A stretch of DNA of 64,000 nucleotides from Candidatus Eiseniibacteriota bacterium (GTDB taxonomy: Bacteria; Orphanbacterota; Orphanbacteria; Orphanbacterales; Orphanbacteraceae), in assembly GCA_024276995.1 (NCBI GenBank), contig JAJRWB010000008.1:62001-126000 (forward strand). Reading direction: 5' to 3'. Below, one piece after another: positions 45,181 through 52,618 of the stretch. How positions within the stretch are numbered: position 1 is the first letter of the stretch; every line of letters begins with the position of its first letter. The notes beneath the pieces were generated by a model. The model searched no databases. It was given only the letters and a program-made list of their open reading frames with translations, and was not told the DNA's origin. The translations under genes and the position numbers were made by a program.

Positions 45181-46590
45181 ATGAGAAAAATAACGGCATT
45201 CTTCACCCTCGCGTGCGCGCTCGGCCTCGGCCTCGCCGGCTGCAGCGCCTTCGGCCTTTTCGGTCCAAAGGGACCGCGCACGGTTACACTTTTCTTCTCG
45301 AACGAGACGATCGGCGAACTGAAACCGTGCGGGTGACACTCCAAGGGCAAAGGCGGGCTGGCCCGGCGGGCAGGCGAGATCAATGCGAAGCGTGCGGAGA
45401 ATCCGGTGGTGGTGCTCGATCTGGGCAACTGGACGACGCGGAAGAACCCCTCCTACGGATACAGCATGCCGGTCACCATGGAGTGTCTCGAACGGATGGG
45501 GTACGACGCCCTCGCCATCGGGGATAAGGAAGTGAGCCTCGGGCTCGCGAGGACCGACACCCTTCTCAAGCAGCACAACCTGATCGGGTTGAACGCGAAC
45601 ATCGTTTCGGACAGCACCGGTGAGCCGCGGTTCACCCCTTACCGGGTCATCCGGGCGGGTGATCTGAAGGTGGGTGTCACGTCGGTGATCGGCGGCGACG
45701 CGGTGATCGCGCGGACGATCAAGGAGCGGGAAGGGATCCGTGTGGAGGACCCGATCGAAACAGGTCGGGCGATGCTCGAGCAGCTCCGGCGGAAGAAGGT
45801 CGATCTCACCGTGCTGATCGCCCATACAGGTCTAAGGAAAGGGGAGATTCTCGCCGACTCCCTCTCCGGCTACGACGTCGTCCTGATCGGCCACGGCGGC
45901 AATATCATGGCGGAGCCGAAAAAGGAGAAAGGTGTCATCCTCGCCGCCGCCGGGTCGCGCAGCAACCAGCTCGGCTACCTCACCCTCGTGGTGGAAAACC
46001 GGACGGTGACGAACTTCGAAGGGAAGTCGTGGCAGCTCCAGCAGAACGACGGTCCCGTGGACGAGGTGGTCAAGGACCTGACGTGGACTCATCTCGAACT
46101 CGACGAGAACGGGGTGCGGATCAAGAAGAGAAAGACGAATCCGGCGGAGAGTACCGACAGCACGGCTGCGACCGACGGCGCCGACGCGGCGAAGACGCCT
46201 CCGCCGACGAAGGCGTATCTGGGAAACGACAAGTGCCGGGCGTGTCACGCCGACATCTACGCGTCGTACATGGAGACGCCCCACGCGAACGCCTTCGAGG
46301 TGATCGCCAAGAGCGAGGAGAATTGGCAGAAGGGCGAATGCTGGAACTGCCACGTTCTCGGCTACGGGGAGCCGACGGGCCACTCCACCACGGAACTCCA
46401 GCCCGACCTGTGGAACGTCCAGTGCGAGTCGTGCCACGGCATGGGCACCGAGCACAGCCGCGGCGGCGAGATGGCGAAGGTCACCGAGGAGACGTGCACC
46501 GCCTGCCACGTCGAGAAGTGGAGTCCCGGTTTCGACTACGCCTCGGCGCTGAAAAAGGTGGCGCACAAGTCGAAGCGCACCTGGAACTGA
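45181..46590 (+). CDS. Predicted selenocysteine-containing multiheme cytochrome lipoprotein with nucleotidase-like domain
   Basis: One 469-codon gene interrupted only by an in-frame TGA at codon 52 (45334-45336), read here as selenocysteine. Codons 1-21 are a lipoprotein signal with a perfect LAGC lipobox (Cys21). The N-terminal domain resembles UshA/5'-nucleotidase-type metallophosphoesterases (FSNETIGELKPCG-Sec-HSKGKGG, then LARRAGEI, VVVLDLGNW, ALAIGDKEVSLG, LIAHTGL, LIGHGG), but the usual DxH and GDxxD metal motifs are degenerate. The C-terminal part has four CxxCH haem sites: CRACH (about 352), CWNCH (387), CESCH (415) and CTACH (439), like cytochrome c554. Relatives that I recall have PCGC where this has PCG-TGA. 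ATG 45181 lies 14 bases after GGAGG. SelB is encoded at 9437. A frame-breaking mutation is the alternative. Confidence 0.85.
45354..45365 (+). promoter_or_regulatory. Candidate bacterial SECIS hairpin downstream of the in-frame TGA
   Basis: CGGG (45354-45357), loop CTGG and CCCG (45362-45365) form a small GC-only hairpin that begins 17 nt after the TGA, within the 16-37 nt range described for bacterial SECIS elements. If only three base pairs form, the loop GCTGGC has a G in its first position, as required. The stem is short, so this is suggestive only. Confidence 0.4.
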
Positions 46591-46616
46591 ACGCCGCGGT
46601 CGCGGACGGAAATCAC

Positions 46617-47354
46617 TTGAAACAACGGATCGCCCTCGCTTCCGAGTGGGTCGGTCGTGCGCGGCGGATCGTCGTGCTCACCGGCGCGGGTATTTCCGCC
46701 GAGAGCGGTGTGCCCACCTTTCGCGGAGACGAGGGCCTGTGGAAGCGCCACCGTCCCGAGAAACTCGCCACGCCGGAGGCATTTCGGCGGAACCCGCGCC
46801 TCGTCTGGGAGTGGTATCGCTACAGGCAGGCGCTCGTGGAGAAAACCCGGCCGAACGACGCGCACCGCGCCCTCGCCCGGCTGGAGGAGGGGCGGGAGGG
46901 CTTCCTCCTTGTCACGCAGAACATCGACGGCCATCATGAACGGGCGGGGTCGCGCAAGGTAGTGGAACTCCACGGCAACCTCTTTCGCGCCCGTTGCGAC
47001 GAGTGCGGCGAAAGGCGGAGCATGAGAGGCGAAACCGCTTCGACGACGATCCCCCGGTGCGCCCGGGGTCACGAGATGAGACCCGACGTCGTCTGGTTCG
47101 GCGAAGCACTTCCGGTTCCGGCGCTCGAAGAGGCTTGGAAAGGGGCGACGCAGAGCGATCTCTTCCTCGTGATCGGCACCTCCGCGCAGGTGCATCCCGC
47201 CGCTTCCCTTCCGCTGGCGGCGAAGGAGTCGGGCAGCCGCGTGGTGGAGGTGAACACGGCCGAAACCGTTCTCACCGATGTCGCCGACCTGGTGCTCCGC
47301 GGGCGCGCCGCAAAAATCGTTCCGCTCATCGCCCGCGTGGAAAAGGGGGCCTAG
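46617..47354 (+). CDS. cobB: NAD-dependent deacylase of the class III sirtuin type (CobB-like)
   Basis: A 245-residue sirtuin that removes acyl groups from lysines using NAD+. It has VVLTGAGISAESGVPTFRG, TQNIDGHHERAGS and the catalytic His119 in VVELHGNLFRARC. The Tyr67-x-x-Arg70 pair in EWYRYRQAL marks class III sirtuins, which prefer succinyl or malonyl groups. The zinc site is odd: CDEC (127-130) is normal, but the second pair reads CARGH (148-152), with one Cys missing. TTG 46617 has GGACGGA upstream, and VVWFGEALP and VIGTSAQVHPAASLP are normal. It follows the cytochrome gene by 26 bp and may be co-transcribed. Confidence 0.92.
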   Translation: MKQRIALASEWVGRARRIVVLTGAGISAESGVPTFRGDEGLWKRHRPEKLATPEAFRRNPRLVWEWYRYRQALVEKTRPNDAHRALARLEEGREGFLLVTQNIDGHHERAGSRKVVELHGNLFRARCDECGERRSMRGETASTTIPRCARGHEMRPDVVWFGEALPVPALEEAWKGATQSDLFLVIGTSAQVHPAASLPLAAKESGSRVVEVNTAETVLTDVADLVLRGRAAKIVPLIARVEKGA

Positions 47355-47360
47355 GGTAGC

Positions 47361-49574
47361 GTGAGTGGTATCCATTTCTCTCTCCAGCGAGGGAACCCCC
47401 TTCTCCTCCTCGCGGCGCTGGCGGTCGCCCTCCTCCTGGCGCTTTGGTTCTACAGGAGCACACTCCCCCCGCTGAAGCGATCGTCTCGCCGCCTCCTCGC
47501 GCTCCTCCGTTTCGGGTCGATCGGTCTCCTTCTTTTCCTCCTATTCGATCCGCTGGTTACCTTCGAGACGGTGCGCAGCGTCAAGCCGAACGTGGTGGTT
47601 CTCGTCGACCGAAGCGCGAGCATGGGCATCCGGGAGAGCGACCCGCGCACCGGCGATCCGCTGAGCCGCGCCGAAGAGGCGGAGGCGATTCTCGAGAAAG
47701 GCCCCCGCTCGCTCCGAAAGAAGCTCTCCCGCCGCTACGATCTTTCGGCGTTCGCCTTCTCCGATCACGTCGAACCGTACACGAAGGATGCACGGATGGG
47801 AGACCGCACCAATCTCGCGATGGCGATGACCGAATCGATGAACGCCGAGTGGGAAAGGGGGGTCGATGCTTTCATCATCCTTTCGGACGGCATCATCAAT
47901 GCCGGCCGCGATCCGGTGCGGCTCGCCCGCGAACTGGCGGTGCCGGTCTTTCCGATCGCCATGGGAAGCGCCCTGCCGGCGAGGGACCTGTCGATCCAGC
48001 AGGTGCTCGCCAACAAGATGGTCTACGTGAACAGCCGCGTGTCGGTGGAGATCGCGGTCCGGGGAAAGGGTTTCGCCGGAAAAAACGTACCGATCCGGAT
48101 TCTCGAAAAGGGGGAACCGGTGGCCGCCGGCGAAATCGCGTTCCGGGAGAAACGGGAGAGGCGCACGGTGACGCTCGATTTCCCGATGAGTCGCGAGGGA
48201 ATCCACCGTTACGAGGTCGAGATTCCTCTCCAGGAGGGGGAACAGGTATCGGAGAACAACCGGTTCCTCCTCACCATGGAAGCGGTGAAGGAAAAGGTGA
48301 AGATCGTCGTCCTCGCCGACCGGCCGGGGTGGGATTTCGCCTTTTTCAAGAGGGTCCTCGATCACGACGCGAACCTGGAGGCGGACTGCTTCGTTCAGCG
48401 GAAGGACGGCCGCCCCGGGAGGGTGGACGGCCCTTCCGGACCGGCGTTCCCCTCGACGGCGGAACAGCTCGCCCCGTACGACCTCGTCGTGGTGTTCGGC
48501 ACGCCGGCGGCGCTTTCGCGGGAGTGGGACGGCGCGATCGACTCGTTCGTCCGCCGTCGAGGCGGGTCGCTGATCTTCTTCGCCCCCGATCCGCTCACCG
48601 GGCCGATTCCCGACCGCTTCGCCGAACTCCTCCCGGTGAAGCTCGTCCGGGGAAGGGACGGGTACTCCACCGCGCCGTTTTCGGCGAAAATCACGGTGCG
48701 CGGAAAGAGCCATCCGATCGTGAGGATGAACCGGGACGAGAAGAAGAATCTCGCCCTCTGGGAGGAACTCCCCCCGCTGCAGGGCGTCAACATCGTCGGT
48801 GCGCCCAAGGGCGGTTCCACCGTGCTCGCACGCCATCCCACCCTTCGCGCCGAGGGGCGCGACCTCGCACTGCTCGCCCTCGCCGGCGCCGGGAAGGGGA
48901 GCGTCTTCTTCGCCAACGGCTCGGGTTACTGGAACTGGGATTTCCGCATGTGGGGCGCCGGCCGGACGAACCGGACGTACGAACAGCTCTGGTCGAATGT
49001 GATCCGGTGGATGGTGGCGCGCGGCGGTTTCCGGAACGTCTCGGTGCAGCCGGAGAACCTGACGTACAACCGCGGCGACGAGGTGGTTCTTCGCGGGCGG
49101 GTGATGGACACCGCCCTTGAGCCGGTGAGCGATGCCCGTGTGGAAGTGACTCTCACCTCCGCCGACGGCGACGAGCGCCGTTTCTTTTTGCAGCCTTCCT
49201 CCGGCGAGGCGGGCTCGTTCGAGAAGTCCCTCGGATCCCTGCCCCCCGGCCGGTTCCACTTCACCGCCACCGCCGTGCGGCGGGAAGAGATGCTCGGCGA
49301 GGATAGCGGCGAGTTCACCGTGAGCGAGTTCAGCGCCGAGTTTCTCGAAACGGAGCGGAACGATCCCCTTCTGGCGTCGATCGCCGCGGCCGGCGGGGGA
49401 CGGATGATCGACGCCGGCGAACTCGACCGATGGGACGGGGACCTGGGCCTCCAGATGCGAAGCGTCAGCAGCCGGAGGGAACGGGAGATCTGGAACTCCC
49501 CGTTCTTCTTCTTCGCCCTTATCGCCCTCCTTTCCACCGAATGGCTCTTCCGGAAACGGAGGGGGCTTTCGTAA
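47361..49574 (+). CDS. VWA-like membrane protein with GATase1-like domain
   Basis: A 737-residue membrane protein of unknown function. Two N-terminal hydrophobic helices (LLLLAALAVALLLALWFY and LLALLRFGSIGLLLFLLF) are followed by a von Willebrand A-type domain with the MIDAS motif in LVDRSASMGIRES and IILSDGIINAGRDP. The middle has a class I glutamine amidotransferase-like part (PYDLVVVFGTPAALSREWDG, GGSLIFFAPD) and a beta-sandwich segment follows. One C-terminal helix (FFFFALIALLSTEWLF) ends in basic residues. Related proteins in Bacteroidota and Gemmatimonadota occur in BatA/MoxR-type clusters. It starts at GTG 47361. Confidence 0.75.
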   Translation: MSGIHFSLQRGNPLLLLAALAVALLLALWFYRSTLPPLKRSSRRLLALLRFGSIGLLLFLLFDPLVTFETVRSVKPNVVVLVDRSASMGIRESDPRTGDPLSRAEEAEAILEKGPRSLRKKLSRRYDLSAFAFSDHVEPYTKDARMGDRTNLAMAMTESMNAEWERGVDAFIILSDGIINAGRDPVRLARELAVPVFPIAMGSALPARDLSIQQVLANKMVYVNSRVSVEIAVRGKGFAGKNVPIRILEKGEPVAAGEIAFREKRERRTVTLDFPMSREGIHRYEVEIPLQEGEQVSENNRFLLTMEAVKEKVKIVVLADRPGWDFAFFKRVLDHDANLEADCFVQRKDGRPGRVDGPSGPAFPSTAEQLAPYDLVVVFGTPAALSREWDGAIDSFVRRRGGSLIFFAPDPLTGPIPDRFAELLPVKLVRGRDGYSTAPFSAKITVRGKSHPIVRMNRDEKKNLALWEELPPLQGVNIVGAPKGGSTVLARHPTLRAEGRDLALLALAGAGKGSVFFANGSGYWNWDFRMWGAGRTNRTYEQLWSNVIRWMVARGGFRNVSVQPENLTYNRGDEVVLRGRVMDTALEPVSDARVEVTLTSADGDERRFFLQPSSGEAGSFEKSLGSLPPGRFHFTATAVRREEMLGEDSGEFTVSEFSAEFLETERNDPLLASIAAAGGGRMIDAGELDRWDGDLGLQMRSVSSRREREIWNSPFFFFALIALLSTEWLFRKRRGLS

Positions 49575-49599
49575 GATCGGCCGTACGCGGCCCGCGGCC

Positions 49600-49628
49600 T
49601 TGCATTTCTACTTTCGCGGCGGTAGAAT
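49600..49628 (+). promoter_or_regulatory. Promoter for the HhH outer-membrane-type protein gene
   Basis: TTGCAT (49600-49605), a 17-bp spacer and TAGAAT (49623-49628). Transcription would begin near 49635, about 88 nt before the ATG at 49723. Confidence 0.6.
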
Positions 49629-49722
49629 CCTCCCCCCGCGGAGTCGCTTTCCCCGATTCTTCTCCTGTCGATCGCGCTTTCCCTTCCCCGCGCCATACGT
49701 ATTCTGTATGAAAAGAGGTGGT

Positions 49723-51510
49723 ATGAAGAAATCGACGCGGGCGGCGTGGCGCTGCGCGATCGCCGTGGCGGCATGCGTGCCGGCCGCGGCGGCGATGCCG
49801 GGGGCGGCGCGCGCGCAGTGGGTGAACGATGCGATTCTCGACGAGGTGCGGCGGAACGTCGAGGGCGAGAGGAAGATCGATCTCAATGAATCGGCGCTCT
49901 TCCTTCTCAGTCGTGTGCCGGGCATCGGCCGGCGCGGGGCGGCTCGGATCGGCTGGCGGCGGGCGAGGGCGCCGATCCGAAACGGCGAACAGCTCGCCGC
50001 GCTGGTCGAGCCGAAGGGAGAGGTCGCCGCGAGAAGGTTCCGGTTCGAAGAGACCCCTCCCTCGAGCGTCCTTCTCCGCAAGAGGGAGAGTTGGAAGGGA
50101 ACGGAGCGGAGCGACCTGGCCGAGGTCGCTCTTCGCCGGGGCGCTTGGTCCGCCCGCGTACTCGCCGAGCGGGACGCCGGCGAGCGCCGGTGGAACGACT
50201 TTTGTTCCTGGTCGGTCTCGAGGGAGGGGAAGGAGAGGGGCGAGCGGGTCGCGGCGGGGTATCTCTCGGCGAGGTTCGGGAGCGGCCTGCTCGTCGGAAC
50301 GACCTCCCCGTTCGGACCGCCGGTGGGAACGGGAATCCCGCGGTCCGGGACGATCGCGCCGTACCGATCGAAGGCGGAGAACAACGCCCATAGGGGGATC
50401 GGCGTGGTCGAGAGCGCGACGGCGGGAAGAGTGCTCCTTCTCGGCGCCGTCACGCGACGGGACGCGAGGATCGACCGGACGGACCGCTTCACGTCGATCG
50501 ACGGTTCCGGACGCCACGTGACGGAGGCGGAAGAGGCACGGAGGGGGGCGCTCACCGAATCGATCGGTGCGGCGCGCTGGGAGGAGGCCGAATCGGCCGG
50601 GACGATGTTCGGGATGACCGTCGCGGCACTTCGCTACGATCCGCCCGCCGCCGGCGGCGACGTCGCGAGGAAGCCGGCCGCCTTCCGGGGACGGCGACTC
50701 GCGGCGGTTTCCATCGATATCACCCGCCGCTCACGACGGTGGGACTCGTTCGTCGAGGCGGCTTGGAGCGACGCGGGGGGGGCGGCCTTTCGGGGGATGG
50801 TGACGGTGCGCCGCGGCGCCTTCACGGGAGCGCTGAGGATCCGCTCGTTCGCGGTCCGTTTCCATGCGCCCCGCGCGGCGGTCTACCATCGATTCGGGGC
50901 GGAGCCGGCGGGCGAGACGGGCGGCATGGTCCTCCTTTCGACGAGAGGACCGTTTTCGACGAAGTGGAACGTCCGGGTGCACTCGTTCTTCACCCACCGC
51001 CGGACGTGGCTTTCCACCGAACCGGTCGAGGGGATCGAGTGGTATGCCCGCTGCCGGTGGAGGAGGGGGCGTATCGCGACGTGGGTTTCCGCCGGCGCCG
51101 AGGAACGCCTCGAAACAAGGCGGGGGAGGCGCTCCCGGGGGGAAAAGGGCGCCCTCGCCGCGGGAGTGGAGCTTCGCGCCCCTTCCGGTTCGCGGCTCCG
51201 GGTGGAGGGAAAATGGCGGGCCGTCGCCGATCCGTCCGGCGACAAGGTTCGGCGGGGGGCGGGGGTCTCCGCGCTGGTGAAGCGGGACGCCGTCGACCTG
51301 TCGTGGACCGTGCTGGCGGAACGGCGTTCGGCCCTTGCGTTTGTCGCGCCCGCGCTCCCCGGCGCGATCCCCCTCGCGTGGTATGGCGCCGGCCGGGATA
51401 ACGGCGGACTGTGCGCGGCGCTCCACTTCACGGCGCCGGGCGGCGCGAAAACGACTCTCCTCGCGTCGCGCCGTCGCTTCGCCGTCGAGGCACGGTGGCG
51501 ATCGCCTTGA
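49723..51510 (+). CDS. Secreted helix-hairpin-helix protein with predicted outer-membrane barrel
   Basis: A 595-residue predicted secreted protein. The signal peptide ends at MPGAARAQ. Residues about 45-80 form a ComEA-like helix-hairpin-helix (IDLNESALFLLSRVPGIGRR followed by GAARI). The long remainder alternates aromatic, basic and polar residues (VYHRFGAEP, WNVRVHSFFTHRRTWL, WKGTERSDL) and looks like a beta-barrel, which would place it in the outer membrane. I do not recognise a named family. ATG 49723 is preferred because AGAGGTGG sits close before it, while ATG 49708 lacks a site. The arginine content is striking. DNA uptake is possible by analogy with ComEA, but not shown. Confidence 0.6.
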   Translation: MKKSTRAAWRCAIAVAACVPAAAAMPGAARAQWVNDAILDEVRRNVEGERKIDLNESALFLLSRVPGIGRRGAARIGWRRARAPIRNGEQLAALVEPKGEVAARRFRFEETPPSSVLLRKRESWKGTERSDLAEVALRRGAWSARVLAERDAGERRWNDFCSWSVSREGKERGERVAAGYLSARFGSGLLVGTTSPFGPPVGTGIPRSGTIAPYRSKAENNAHRGIGVVESATAGRVLLLGAVTRRDARIDRTDRFTSIDGSGRHVTEAEEARRGALTESIGAARWEEAESAGTMFGMTVAALRYDPPAAGGDVARKPAAFRGRRLAAVSIDITRRSRRWDSFVEAAWSDAGGAAFRGMVTVRRGAFTGALRIRSFAVRFHAPRAAVYHRFGAEPAGETGGMVLLSTRGPFSTKWNVRVHSFFTHRRTWLSTEPVEGIEWYARCRWRRGRIATWVSAGAEERLETRRGRRSRGEKGALAAGVELRAPSGSRLRVEGKWRAVADPSGDKVRRGAGVSALVKRDAVDLSWTVLAERRSALAFVAPALPGAIPLAWYGAGRDNGGLCAALHFTAPGGAKTTLLASRRRFAVEARWRSP

Positions 51511-51535
51511 CCGCTCCATGACCGGATGCTACCGT
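51507..51535 (+). promoter_or_regulatory. Promoter for the carbamate kinase gene
   Basis: TTGACC (51507-51512, overlapping the upstream stop codon), a 17-bp spacer and TACCGT (51530-51535). The expected start is near 51542, leaving about 43 nt of leader. Confidence 0.5.
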
Positions 51536-51584
51536 CTATCTTTCCGGTTCACCCCCGCCCGGGCCGGTCGAAGGGAGAGCGCTC

Positions 51585-52559
51585 TTGCACCTGAACATCG
51601 ATACCGACGAGACGATCGTCGTCGCCCTCGGCGGGAACGCCATCATGGACCGGCGGGGCGCGGCTCCCTACGGCGACCAGGTGGCCGCCACGCGGGTCAC
51701 CATGCGTTCGGTCGCCCGCCTCGTCGCCCGGGGCAACCGCGTGGTGCTCACCCACGGGAACGGCCCGATCGTCGGCAACATCCTGATCCGGAACGAGGCG
51801 GCGTCCGACCAGATCCCGCCGATGCCCCTGGAGGTATGCGTCGCCGACTCGACGGGCGGACTCGGCTACATGATCCAGCAATGTCTCCGCAACGAGCTGA
51901 TCCGCATCGGCGAGGAGCGCGACGTCGTCACGCTGGTGACGCAGATTCTCGTCTCCGGGAGCGACCCTGCGTTCGGTCATCCGACGAAACCGATCGGCCC
52001 TTTCTATTCGAAGGAAGAAGCGGACGCCTTGCACGGGAAGAAGAAATGGCGAATGGTCGAGGACAGCGGTCGGGGGTGGAGGCGGATCGTGCCCTCCCCA
52101 CGGCCCGTGGCGATCCTGGAAGCCGAGCCGCTCAAGGCGCTCGCCGCCACCGAGACGGTGGTCATCGCCGCCGGGGGAGGGGGGATCCCGGTGATCCGAA
52201 AAAAGGACGGCACCATCGAGGGGGTGGACGCCGTGATCGACAAGGACTGGGCGGCGGTGCTCCTCGCGAAAGAGGTCGGGGCGGGCACGCTGGCGCTTCT
52301 CACCGGCGTGGAGCGGGTTTCTCTCCATTACGGGAAGGCCGACGAGACGCCGATCGACCGGATGGAGGCGGCCGAGGCGAGCGAGCAGATGCGCTCCGGC
52401 GAATTCCCCCCCGGGAGCATGGGGCCGAAGATCGCCGCGTCGGTGGCGTTCGTCGAGGCGGGAGGAAAGGGTGTGCTCATCACGTCGCCCGGCCGGCTGA
52501 TGGAAGGTCTCGAAGGGCGGACCGGGACGTGGATCGTCCCCGATTCCGATCATCGGTAA
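51585..52559 (+). CDS. arcC: Carbamate kinase
   Basis: ArcC transfers phosphate between carbamoyl phosphate and ADP, making ATP in fermentative arginine or purine breakdown, or the reverse. The 324-residue protein of the amino acid kinase family has VVALGGNAI at the N-terminus, VLTHGNGPIVGN, EVCVADSTGGLGYMIQQCL, VIAAGGGGIPVI, VIDKDWAAVLLA and SMGPKIAASVAFVEAGG. It starts at TTG 51585 with GGGAG upstream. No arcA or arcB is nearby. Since carAB is not seen in this window, it could also be a carbamoyl-phosphate source, but that is speculative. Confidence 0.94.
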   Translation: MHLNIDTDETIVVALGGNAIMDRRGAAPYGDQVAATRVTMRSVARLVARGNRVVLTHGNGPIVGNILIRNEAASDQIPPMPLEVCVADSTGGLGYMIQQCLRNELIRIGEERDVVTLVTQILVSGSDPAFGHPTKPIGPFYSKEEADALHGKKKWRMVEDSGRGWRRIVPSPRPVAILEAEPLKALAATETVVIAAGGGGIPVIRKKDGTIEGVDAVIDKDWAAVLLAKEVGAGTLALLTGVERVSLHYGKADETPIDRMEAAEASEQMRSGEFPPGSMGPKIAASVAFVEAGGKGVLITSPGRLMEGLEGRTGTWIVPDSDHR

Positions 52560-52618
52560 AGCCGCCTTCCCGGTGTGTCGATGCTCGGTGAAAGAACACC
52601 TTTATTAAGGGAAATCCG

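Noticed and set aside
45151-45336. Short stand-alone lipoprotein gene ending at TGA 45334
   Set aside because: Same frame as the downstream domain, truncated in a conserved motif, and SelB is present, so read-through as selenocysteine is the better reading.
45406-46590. Separate cytochrome gene starting at GTG 45406
   Set aside because: It would lose the signal peptide that the c-type cytochrome needs for export, and the start would cut the domain mid-strand.
46029-46616. Extended N-terminus of the sirtuin
   Set aside because: It would overlap the cytochrome domain in another frame and consists of Arg-rich shadow; TTG 46617 with a nearby site fits family N-termini.
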